A stretch of 64,000 nt of DNA from Scolanthus callimorphus (Eukaryota; Cnidaria; Anthozoa; Actiniaria; Edwardsiidae), in assembly GCA_033964015.1 (NCBI GenBank), contig CM066913.1, forward strand, positions 21,041,854 through 21,105,853, written 5' to 3'. The translations under genes were made by a program, and so were the position numbers. The notes under the pieces were generated by a model. It did not search any database and was not told the DNA's origin. It saw nothing but the letters and a program-made list of their open reading frames with translations. Position 1 is the stretch's first letter, and every line of letters starts with the position of its first letter. This document shows, one piece after another, positions 55,160 through 64,000 of this stretch.

Positions 55160-55690
55160 CCCGACGAGAATTCGTAGTTATGTAAAAACAAAAAGATAGA
55201 GCAGCTGAAACAACCGGCTGTATCTATAACCAATTCATGTTGGCATGGGCACAGTGATCTTTATTCAGCTTAAATGACAGCAATTAAAATGTTTTTCTTA
55301 TTTTTTCCCCCTACTTAGTACCAAAAAGACAAACAGAAGGCTATAATAAAATCATTATTTATCTTTCGTTTTCTTGTTACCATAATTTATCCTCGAAACC
55401 CAGGGAATTTGTTTCTCTCTTTTCCCCAATCCATAGGAGTCTTGCCGGCTACTCTTCAGCAAGAAAGATTAATTTGTGTGATAAATCAAAGAATGCTATC
55501 GTTATGTCTTGGAAATCCTAAAGCTCTGCAATTTTTCACACTGGATTTTTTGGCAGAGAGATTTCAAAGTGACTGGGTTTTTTTGGTTGCCCCTTGGAAT
55601 GCTATGGCATGGCCCTTGTATCAGGCACGCTTTTTTCTTAGCGGTACGTGCTCGACGCGCTGTATCTTTCATCGGTGTTTAGCGAAGTTT
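55160..55690 (+). repeat. Third, distant copy of the 45955-46750 repeat
   Basis: GACGAGAATTCGTAGTTATG, GCAGCTGAAACAACC, TCTTTCGTTTTC, CACTGGATTTTTTGGCAGAG and GTACGTGCTCGACGCGCTG match blocks at 46295-46510 and 46030-46270 in the same order. A shorter piece (GGATTTTTTGGCCAGCGAAG) lies at about 54163. Confidence 0.6.
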
Positions 55691-56990
55691 GGTAAACTAT
55701 TGTAAATTCAACTAGTATTTGTTTGCTGTTAATGTGTTCTGAGGGGCAACCGTGTGCTGTGTCATGGTGAAGCATGTGTCGAGTGTCAATATTGAGGGGA
55801 AAAACACAGCCTTGTCATCAAGTTATCAGAGCTCCTAGAATTAGACGACCGTTTACTTCCTTGTCCATTGAATTTCCACTTTCAAAGTAACCGTAACATT
55901 AATATTATAACTCAGAAACACCATGTAGAGGAAGCCGGAGAAAAGGCGTGTGATTACTCCGGGATTACTCTACGCCAAGTGAAGTGGCATTTGATTTGTC
56001 AGTAGCTATTTTGTGATAACCATCGAGAACCGATGTTTTTTTGATATTTTTCTTCGGCAAATCAAAATATTGACCTTTTAGGTTTACCTAGTGGAAGCAA
56101 TTTTTATGCCCATGTTTTTACACAAGATGATACTACCTCTACAGCTGGACATCTGCCACTATTGTTTTAATTACAATTGTGGTTGCTAGGAGACGAACTA
56201 AGACGTCTTTGCTTAGGAATAACCTTGACATTATTATCATTATAATTCTAGTTTCCCTTTGATATTTAGATGGACCTTTTAAACGATATTTAATCAAATA
56301 AGTATCTGGGGTAAGAGAAACAAGAAGCGCTATTCATAATAGCGATCAAGCATTCTAAATGAATTTTGTGGTTTATCAATCGAATGCTTGATCGAAGATC
56401 GAATGTTCTTCCCTGTCTTTGCCCGATCGTGTTCTAGAGTTAATTAACACGAGTATCTGTAGTTCTGTAAAGTAAATACTGGCGATGTGCCATTCTGCCA
56501 AGAAGTCTTGCAAAATTTACCCTTTTATTCGATTGCATAAGAATATTCTAAATCAATGACTAAATCATGCCACTTTTGTCTTAACCGAAAACGAAACTGC
56601 GGTACATTTTGGTACAATTCCCGTCGTATTCCTCGAAATTTCTCTTGGACATAACATTTGTAAATTTTTTCTTCTGGATGAGAAGTCGCTATCGTTGCAT
56701 AAATAAAGATTATTGTTTTAGAGGAAGCGAATGACGGTATATAAGATGTAACTGTTGGTAAGTTTCGCTATTCTAATTATTCTGCAATAAAAAAATAACT
56801 TTACACTGTGGTTCCTGGTGTGCGAAATTGATCATAGAGACCCCTATTAATGAACTGGCCAACACGACATTAAAAGATGAATCGATCATGCGATGCAAAA
56901 ATATCGAGAACTGTGACTGTAAAACTCTTTTTTAGATGCGTAGGTCGGGGGAATTCAACTGTGTCACACACTGGCAAATATCCAGTGTTT
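55691..56990. other. Gene-free stretch upstream of the BH3 gene
   Basis: No supported gene. A small palindrome GATCAAGCATTC ... GAATGCTTGATC lies at 56344-56393. Confidence 0.4.
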
Positions 56991-56997
56991 CCCTTGA

Positions 56998-57050
56998 CCA
57001 ATCAGGAAGCTTCCTTGCTGCCTCGACCAATCAGGTTTGAGGTGACGTAT
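56998..57050 (+). promoter_or_regulatory. Paired CCAAT boxes and CRE-like site upstream of the BH3 gene
   Basis: GACCAATCAGG occurs twice, with CCAAT at 56998-57002 and 57027-57031, 29 bases apart, and TGACGTAT follows at 57043-57050. Paired CCAAT boxes roughly 30 bases apart are typical of NF-Y promoters, and they lie 125-180 bases before the ATG at 57175. Confidence 0.5.
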
Positions 57051-57174
57051 CGCCGGATTTAGGTCGTGTGTTGGGCACGAGCGGTTGAGTTCCAAAACAT
57101 TAAACCACAACAGATTTTCAACTTAAAACAGAGCAACAAGCTTACTAGTTGCGCGTGCCACGATATAACTGAAT

Positions 57175-57420
57175 ATGGATTCAAGAACGTCTAAAATTCT
57201 ACTGGCAGTGTTTGTAGCCCCTCAGAACAGTATAACCGAGAGGCGAAGGGTGATTGTCGAAGTTGCTTCCCAGCTGAAGCGAATTGGAGACGAGATCGAC
57301 GGAGAGAAAGCGAGGGATATGGAGGAATTTCGACGGCTACGGAATATTGTCCGCACTGCAATGATTGCATTTGGGGCATTAACAGTGTCTGGGCTAATAT
57401 GGCGATGGGTTAACCGGTGA
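57175..57420 (+). CDS. Putative BH3-only, tail-anchored apoptosis regulator, 81 residues
   Basis: A single-exon frame encodes 81 residues. Residues 30-42 read VASQLKRIGDEID, which fits the BH3 pattern (L34, G38, D39) and is almost identical to the core of the Bax BH3 helix. Residues 58-76 (IVRTAMIAFGALTVSGLIW) form a hydrophobic helix, followed by RWVNR, like a mitochondrial tail anchor. No BH1 or BH2 (NWGR, W-x-D) is present, so it is not a full Bcl-2 protein. BH3-only proteins bind groove-bearing Bcl-2 relatives and promote cell death at the outer mitochondrial membrane; this role is inferred from the motif. The size recalls Harakiri and small cnidarian BH3-only proteins. The ATG context (TGAATATGG) is moderate. 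A strong donor ATAG|GTAAGC at 57441 lies 20 bases after the stop, suggesting a 3' UTR intron. It could instead be a truncated Bax-like paralogue. Confidence 0.7.
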   Translation: MDSRTSKILLAVFVAPQNSITERRRVIVEVASQLKRIGDEIDGEKARDMEEFRRLRNIVRTAMIAFGALTVSGLIWRWVNR

Positions 57421-57644
57421 AAATGAGGAAAGCAAAATAGGTAAGCGGCGTCGTTGTGTATTATACTGATACTGTATGTTATCAGTCGACCCTAGTACTT
57501 ACAGTTTCAAAACAGTTCGTCTGTCACACCGCGGAGCGCGCGGGAAAAAAATCAAGCACTTTCGAAAGCTCAAGTTCTCCATGATAAATAATTCTGGCAA
57601 AACAATTTCACTATCTAATCTTCAGTTTGCTGTTTTGTTTTCAG

Positions 57645-58002
57645 GCTGGCGAGAGATGGTGAAGTTCTCGAGCCTCTTGACCGAAGAGGAAAACTATTTA
57701 TTGCTACGCCATCGGTGGAGGAAGAGAGCTTCCTGTCACAGAGAAGGCTTAAGTTAACACGACCTTCTAGAGGCGACCAAGAGGTCAGCTTTCTTTGCCT
57801 GCTGTTGCCAAATAAAGCTACGCAAAATTTACCCAAGAGAAAGAACTGCGTATTCTCAAACAGCTTACAAGCTCCAAGAGCTCAAAAAGAGTTTTCATTA
57901 AAGGAAACATTGCATCACATTGATCGCTTTTCCCGCTGGGGAAACTCTCTCGAATCGAGAGTTGAAAGCTATAAGCTTCTTTGTGGGAGCAAGACAAGTT
58001 GA
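57645..58002 (+). other. Likely 3' exon of the BH3 gene, with an open frame
   Basis: TTTGTTTTCAG at 57634-57644 is a good acceptor for the donor at 57441. The exon would be 3' UTR in the simplest model. However, it holds a stop-free frame of 118 codons (starting LARDGEVLEPLDRRGKLFIA, ending at TGA 58000-58002). That frame is in phase with a weaker donor at 57417 (CG|GTGAAA) just before the BH3 stop codon. No domain is recognised. Confidence 0.4.
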
Positions 58003-58937
58003 ATTATGATAAAGTAAGGAGCTGGTTATGACTGGGACTTGAGCCAAGATCACTAGTGCTGGGTCCGCATACAAAGCACCAGTGGGGGTTCAATTCTCGC
58101 GGGGACAGTGCGCACAAAGATCAGGCAAGATTAAAAACAATGAATTACTGTCACGGGAAAAATAAACACTGAAAGCGTGTTATGGTATGGTGAAAAATTA
58201 CACTGCGAAACTTCCGGCGCGGTTTTCACCGTGTAAAAATGGACTATTTTTTTTGCTGCGTGTGCGTTTTGCTCATTATTACTGTTGTTTGCCGTGTTTT
58301 ATGTTGAGCTTTCACTAACTGTGCGTGACAAGGCTTTGAAAGGTCTTTGGTGCGATTAGTCTCAAGGATGAACTCTTTTAATGCAAAGCAAAACGTTTTA
58401 ATGTCGCCCAGTGACAGCTCAACATTAGCACCAAACAAAAGCGATCTTGACTCTTACTGCGACCGAGATCGAGCAAGAGCGTGCCCATCTATTACACATC
58501 TTATTTTAGCTTAGAAAATCTTAGCATCTGCGAAAAGTAAAACAAATATCTCAACTAGAATATTGGACCTTAATTCGAGTCTCCAATAAATGAAATTTTC
58601 ATAGCCCCAGGCCATTCAGAGCTATTGTCAGACTTTACTTTATCTGTAGCCAACTTGTGGAAATTCGATATGTACATTTGACAGTTGTAAATATGAGGAG
58701 AGCTTATCTATTATGGCTGTAAATAATATCGCACTTGAGTCTTCTATGGACTCGCTAATATTGGGAATTTGTAAAGTTTTGTAATTAGCTGTAAATACTG
58801 TATAAATTATTGTAAATAATAAGTCAAGTCTTGTGCTCGTTTTAGATCACGGAAGATTCATCCACGCGCCAGGCGATCGCTTCACAGAGATAGATTTTAT
58901 AAGATAGAAATGAAATTCTACGTACAAATGCCGAACA

Positions 58938-58943
58938 AATAAA
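58938..58943 (+). terminator. Poly(A) signal, probable end of the BH3 gene transcript
   Basis: AATAAA followed within 40 bases by a GT-rich stretch (TTGTGTTTGTTTTTAAGTTG), as at animal cleavage sites. It lies 1.5 kb after the BH3 stop with no other gene between. Confidence 0.5.
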
Positions 58944-59040
58944 ATAGATTTAACATGCAAAATTGCATTGTGTTTGTTTTTAAGTTGTTTGTGTTGTATT
59001 AATAAGAAATACAATGGCCGGCCTAGAGCGAGTATCGCAT

Positions 59041-59652
59041 GTGGGAATCGTGAAATATCGAGTTCGAGTTCAGGGTCAAGTTCGAGTTGGACTTCGAGTT
59101 CGATTTCGAGTTGTGTTGATAACTTAGTGTTTTCTTAAAATAGCAAAACATTGATCAAAAGTATAGCTCACAATTCTCGTGTATCCCTATTTGTTTCAAA
59201 TTCAAGTTCAGAATCATTTATTTCTCTTGCCAAACAGCACCCTTGATTAGACATTGGTATTCAAGTACCAATTCCAGACAAATTGATTTTCAGACAAGAG
59301 CCTCAATAACAAAAATAGACTTAGGTCTTTGTGGCTGATAAAAATAGAGCTATTCTTTTTAACATTTACTTTCCATCTGCTAGCAAAAATCTTATTCCGT
59401 CTAATCCTCAAAAAGGTACTTTTCCGACGAGCATCCCTATCTTTCCCCCTTCCCCCCTCGATCCCCCGAGCTCGTTTTCCGCCTTATTTCTTATCACCCC
59501 TCCACTCCCTATTGTAACTTTCTCATAAGTTTCTGATCAGTTCCCTTGTCTATTTGTAGTAAACCGTACGTTTTTAACTGCACTCCAACTTGAATCCCAA
59601 CTCGAACTCGACGCTGAACTCGAACTCGAAGTCTAATTCGACAGTTTCCCAC
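59041..59652. repeat. Element bounded by inverted TTCGAG/CTCGAA arrays
   Basis: The left array (59059-59114) has units such as GAGTTCGAGTTC. The right array (59586-59642) has the inverse GAACTCGAACTC. Outer GTGGGAA (59041) is mirrored by TTCCCAC (59646-59652). The interior is AT-rich and non-coding. Confidence 0.6.
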
Positions 59653-59665
59653 TCCCAACTCCCTA

Positions 59666-61080
59666 TCGGATATTTTAAACGAACGTTTGATAATTGCATC
59701 TTGTTTTCTGATAAATGATGAAGTGATATCATTGAGGTTTTATTTAAACATTAGATTCAACAGGAGTTTTGATTCCATATCAGACATTAAAGATTTATAG
59801 CCGAATTCGAGTTACGTTTGTGGAGTGCCCAGTGCAAAGAAGGGAATACGAAAAATACAGTACCGACGTAAACAAGTCGATTCTCAGTGACAATTCCAAT
59901 ATCAAAAAAACTGTTTTCAACCCACACTGGCGGAACAATGGCCATTGTAGTCGTGTCGTAATTGATGCAATTCGATAAGAAGACCCTTGTGGTTCAGGGG
60001 AAGCCCCGTTATTGTCTGCCAATCAGAGAAGCTCTTTTTATGTCCTATACATGGGTTTCCCAGCTAGATAATCAATGACTCATTCATATTTCAGACGTTC
60101 AAATTATTTTGAGTTGAAGTAATCGCGTAAATTACACCCTGCAGTACCATAAATGGAAATATTAAATGCCAGAAGAGAAAAAGGCTGACCAAAGTTGAAA
60201 TTGTTTATATAATTTCCCTCTTGTATTGCACTGCTATTATTTTGGCCTTACCATCTCATGAAATGTTTGGCTAAAGGAATTAAGGAGCAATATCTATAAT
60301 TAATAGAGTCAAAACAACGGAATTGCTTCTGAATTATCCTTTGTATATTATCAGAGGCGTGAACTTGGCCTATGAAAACATACCACCAAAGGAGTTTGTC
60401 AAATTTCAAAACAAATGCAAAGTTCTGGCCATGTAAACTGAAACCCTTGCGACCAAGATATTTATTGGGTGATATCCAATGGTTCGATTAACTTTTTTTG
60501 TATTTTGCTTTCTCACTTTCCCCTTCCGCCTTTTTAATGATGCGTGAAAAAGTACGCTTAGTTGTCGTTTTTCTTCTTGCTCTTGTGTTGTTTTTCCTTT
60601 TTTTCTGTCTATGTGCCATTTTTCTGTCAACATTGAAAACTTCGACATATCGAAATACAGATGTCGTATAGCTTTTACGACACGGTATACGGGTAATCTA
60701 TTCAGATCGCGGCTTCAAAATCCGAGTTGGGGCTCTGTTGAACCTTTCAAAAAGGTCAAAACAGCTATTGTAGCTGATGTTTCGGTGGGGGATAGCGGAA
60801 AGCCCGCGAAAAAAGTGCCTAAGGGGCCTCTAGAAACTGCTTTATTTGAGTGTTTTTATGTAGAAACGGCGTCTTAACTTAAAAGTTGTACAAGTCTGCC
60901 ACATATAAGGGGACAAATTTATTCATTCTTTTAAAAACGTGAAGTTTTCCTTTTCGAAAAGCTTGATATAGCGGAAATCCCGCGGAAATCCAACGCAATT
61001 AACTGTCATTTGATCATTAAAAAAATTGAATTTCAGCAAAATATGTCTAAACAGGTTTTTGAATGGCATTGGGGTCTCTC
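59666..61080. other. Gene-free stretch
   Basis: About 1.4 kb without a supported gene. A short exon-like frame at 60355-60436 and a longer one at 60611-60877 were considered and not accepted. Confidence 0.4.
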
Positions 61081-61084
61081 CCTG

Positions 61085-61470
61085 TATTGTCTTCGTTTTG
61101 CGATAGCCATAAAACACTAAACTGCACCTCGCAAGTTTGCTAAATGAGTGAATTTGACCAAATATGGTGTAAATCTGAAACAAAGACCATACTGCCATAG
61201 GGGATGACTCACTCTGCTTCGCCGCCATTTTCAATACGAAAAAGCTGCTGGAAATCTGTTTGAGCAGGTTTTTCAATTGCAGGTCTTACCCTATGTCTAC
61301 TTTTGCGATAGCCAAAAGAAAATAAAATGCACCTCGCAAGTTTGCATTGAGTAAATGTGACCTAATATGGTGCAAACCTGAAGCACCAAACCTGAAGAAC
61401 ACTCTACCAGGGCCGTCTAATCCTGCTCATATTGCACTGCTTCGTTGCCATTTTCGATACGAAAAAGCTT
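61085..61470 (+). repeat. Tandem duplication of a ~190-bp unit
   Basis: TTTTGCGATAGCCA, GCACCTCGCAAGTTTGC, AATATGGTG and GCCATTTTCRATACGAAAAA occur in this order twice, at about 61093-61246 and 61301-61470. A fragment of the same family (TTTCCGCTATATC-like) flanks it at 60966-60985. Confidence 0.7.
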
Positions 61471-62958
61471 TATTTTTTGTCGGGTTAGCGCATTTTACCG
61501 TACAAACGCAAGAAGTAGAATTCCTTTGCATTGAGTCAGAGTTTCTGATGCTATGAATCATATAAACAAAAATAAAGCAATGCATCATGGCCAGGGTGAG
61601 TCGACCATGCAAATTCAACTCATTTGCTACAGGGGGAATATGATTGCGCCAAATTTAGTCGCAATTCCTATACTCTAGAGCAAAGATCAGCAAGCGCCCA
61701 AAAATATAGTAAAAATCCGCGAGTAAGAACTTGCATTTTCCCAAGTTAGCTTATTCAGGGTCTTATATAAATGGTACATACATGGTATATAAATGGTAAG
61801 ACATTCTTAATTTTTTATAGCCCAAACAGCGATTTTTCATGACTTCAGCAATAAAAGTGTTATATTTACTGTACTGAACACACCTGGACATCATGGGCGT
61901 AAATACTGTATATAAATTGTAAAGCATTTCACTATAAAATTAATGAGTTTTTTGAGAATAAAGATTCCTTTCTTTTCTATTTTGTTGAAAATTTACGAAC
62001 CTATTAACAGGTTCTTTATAAAGGGTATATAACAGGGAAAGTTTAGCCGAACAGGTTCTTAAAGGGGCACTGTCATGGTCTCATGAATTTGGTCCAAATT
62101 TGGTGTTATTTTAAGTAGCTTAAATACAGTCAAATTCGCAAGGAATCAGCAAAATATTCGTCTACGTTTGTTAAATAACCTTTCAGCTGCTAGATCAATA
62201 CAAATTTGGAGTATTTTCGTGTATAATCGAGTGGATGGAATTGGATTGCGAATTGCCATTTTTGATATTTGACCCAGTCTGAACAACTTTCAACAGAGCA
62301 GGGACCAGATATATTGATTCCATGCCGGATAATATAACTATTGGCATTATTGGACCTACATGGTTATAATTGCAGACCTACAGACAGAATAATCAAAACC
62401 ACGACATTTTTGGTTTTGTAGAGACAATGCCAGTTAGGGTGACTCCAACAATGCGTTTTTCGGAACGATGGCAACTTTATTCATTTAATTTGGTAAAACA
62501 CGCATTTCTGACCAATTAACAAGCGTCGAGAGTTGCACGCACGCGAATATGCACGGCGACCGGTCACCAGACAAATAACATTTGAAATGTTACATTATCA
62601 TATATTATCTTTTTACTATAGTCTCTAGCCCAGTACGTATCGTTCAGATTACAGTCATAGCAGTCATTACAGTCATATTACAGTCAATTCGAAACAAATA
62701 TTTGCATATCGAAACTTGAAATTAGGGCTTAACATCACTCGGGTGCAAAACAGTGCCATTTTATCTTCGTCTGTTCGATTCTCTATCTTTAGTTTCATAA
62801 TGGCGGAATCTGATTTTGCTTGGACAGGACCCTTAAGGGGCCGACCATTTAACTTTTGAGGAGGGCGTGGGTGATTTAGAAAAAAAATTCCTACACAGCA
62901 AAATGGTGACTAAAACCCTTCTTTCTTATTGGAATAAAACTTTCTCACCGCATAACAG

Positions 62959-62960
<2 letters not shown>
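61471..62960. other. Gene-free stretch
   Basis: AT-rich sequence. TAAAGGGGCACTGTCATGG near 62058 resembles a transposon terminus, but I could not find a clear partner. No gene supported. Confidence 0.35.

Positions 62961-62962
<2 letters not shown>

Positions 62963-62992
<30 letters not shown>
62963..62992. repeat. (TC)n microsatellite
   Basis: About 15 perfect TC dinucleotides. Confidence 0.95.
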
Positions 62993-62994
<2 letters not shown>

Positions 62995-63027
62995 ACGAGG
63001 TCACTCTGGAGTCATCTAATTGGGGTC

Positions 63028-63161
63028 ATCTCCAGTGTAAGAACCATTCCCTGAGGACACCTTTGTGTTTAGTTACTATTTAATCATGATTGGTACAACC
63101 TTCGATTTACCAAACAAAGAAAGCTTTGTGACGCAGCCGGTGAGTTCGTACACTGGAGATG
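63028..63161. repeat. Inverted-repeat element, GTGTAAGAAnCAT family, copy 2
   Basis: ATCTCCAGTGTAAGAACCAT is mirrored by GTTCGTACACTGGAGAT. The interior ACCTTTGTGTTTAGTTACTA and AAGAAAGCTTTGTGAC parallels 369-500. Confidence 0.65.
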
Positions 63162-64000
63162 AGCCTCTAATTGTGCTCGTGTCGAGTTCTCAAAGGCCTT
63201 CAGAACCATTTAAGGGCCGCCAGATAGGGCAGGAGTTCACCATGTGCTGTAGAGTCTGAGGTAGGCCACATTCGTCGCTGTCGCACGCCCCGATGGAACG
63301 CACGGGTCCTGCAGCAATCAGTTCTTACGCGGTTGAGATACACCAGGTATTGGAGTCCAGCTGGTGGCCGCTGGGCTTGGCGGAAGGAGTCTTGATGAAA
63401 CGGATCGCTGATATCAAACATTGAAAATACAACGTATCATCCTCAGCCGTCGAATATGGGAAGAAATTTCTCTTTTCTAAATGTGTCGCAGGTGTCGCTT
63501 TTGTGTGTCGTGAAAGAGACGCCTTGCGGGGGCGCGTTCTGTGACGGTCTGCCCTCCTTAAATTCGCGACTGCGTACTAGTCTGGAACAGAACCCTGCCA
63601 TTAGGAGTTTTTGGGTTCCTTCCGCTTGAACCAGTGCATGATTTCGCTGTTAATCGTTTGTCACTCATTCATTATGAATCTCGCACTACCAATCTCGTCG
63701 GGTTTAACAATCCACTGCTAACATCGATCCCTGAAGTAAGTAAATCCATTGTCGAGCCTTAAATCTGCTCCCAATTCAAGAAAAGTCGTTACTAAGTGGT
63801 GTTCTTAGGTTTTTCACTGTATATAGAGAACATAAAGTTTATGCGTATTACTTTAGGGCATAAAACGTCGGAATTTATAAAGGGCATTATTACAGCCACG
63901 GCTCTCATTCTTGGACAAAGACGGACTATTAACGAGAAGATATCGGGCGTTGATTTATGTTTAAGTTATAGGTGTCGGCCATTCACTAAAGCGCCTATCA
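63162..64000. other. Right-hand end, no supported gene
   Basis: A stop-free plus-strand frame runs from about 63560 to a donor-like GTAAGT at 63733-63738, with no family resemblance and no convincing acceptor. Nothing else was recognised. Confidence 0.3.

Noticed and set aside
55409..55705. 98-codon frame FLSFPQSIGVLPATL...
   Set aside because: It lies within a diverged repeat whose other copies (45955-46750) do not keep this frame.
57476..57757. Frame beginning in the BH3 gene's 3' intron
   Set aside because: It runs through the proposed intron and acceptor; the frame that matches splice phase is a different one.
60355..60436. Possible last exon reading GVNLAYENIPPKEFVKFQ with a stop after ATG
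   Set aside because: It follows an AG and looks protein-like, but no compatible upstream exon exists in the window and the acceptor has a poor pyrimidine tract.
60611..60877. 88-codon plus-strand frame
   Set aside because: No recognised motif, and it borders the 61085-61470 repeat family; nothing shows it is transcribed.
63560..63738. Stop-free frame with FNNPLLTSIPE before a GTAAGT donor
   Set aside because: Good donor but no convincing acceptor and no known family; the window ends too soon to find a next exon.
1..64000. CRISPR arrays, bacterial operons or ribosomal RNA
   Set aside because: All genes have spliceosomal introns and no such structures were seen; tandem repeats here have no unique spacers of constant length.

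Overview
This is a 64 kb window of a gene-sparse, repeat-rich animal nuclear genome. Coding sequence is a small fraction of it: short exons with canonical GT-AG introns sit among introns full of palindromic non-autonomous transposons, simple repeats and a little retroelement debris. Vertebrate-like exon structure, the transposon style, and a tRNA-headed repeat with an ACTGCGATGATCAT body that I remember (unverified) from anthozoan genomes suggest a cnidarian, probably a sea anemone or stony coral. The genus cannot be read from the sequence.

Genes, left to right. (1) 189-5927 (+): the last seven exons of a GRIPAP1/GRASP-1 orthologue, an endosomal coiled-coil protein; its 5' part lies outside the window. 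(2) 10089-22618 (+): a complete 11-exon, 503-residue PM20D1-type M20 peptidase with all expected catalytic and metal-binding residues. Its intron 4 holds a 1.6 kb TCTG-type satellite. (3) 28779-32997 (-): a complete six-exon SSR4 (TRAP-delta), 172 residues. (4) 33332-48946 (+): a complete seven-exon UTP23, 245 residues, whose exons spread over 15.6 kb. SSR4 and UTP23 are head to head with 334 bp between start codons, so they probably share a bidirectional promoter. (5) 57175-57420 (+): an 81-residue protein with a Bax-like BH3 motif and a C-terminal membrane anchor, read here as a BH3-only apoptosis regulator. A further single-exon ORF (37405-37713, 102 residues) in UTP23 intron 3 has no recognised family. 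The conserved genes have unrelated functions and do not form a pathway.

Between and inside the genes are many inverted-repeat elements (MITE or foldback type). They fall into families by their termini: TAGAGCGGATTT (five copies), CATTCTCGAACCCAGAGCTC (about four), TGTGTGGTTCCAGAAAT (two), TAGCCTGCTYGCAGGCG (two), TTAA-flanked GGTGACTCAT (two, one with about 0.8 kb arms), G-rich GGGGACYCC elements (three), and others. A tRNA-derived SINE, a tRNA-like repeat and a LINE 3' end are also present.

The most unusual signals are a dense array of TGACGTCA (CRE/ATF) octamers starting at the UTP23 stop codon, the compact BH3 gene with a possible alternative C-terminus, and the large foldback that carries the same 89-codon ORF in both arms. 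Repeat boundaries were read by eye and may be off by several bases.
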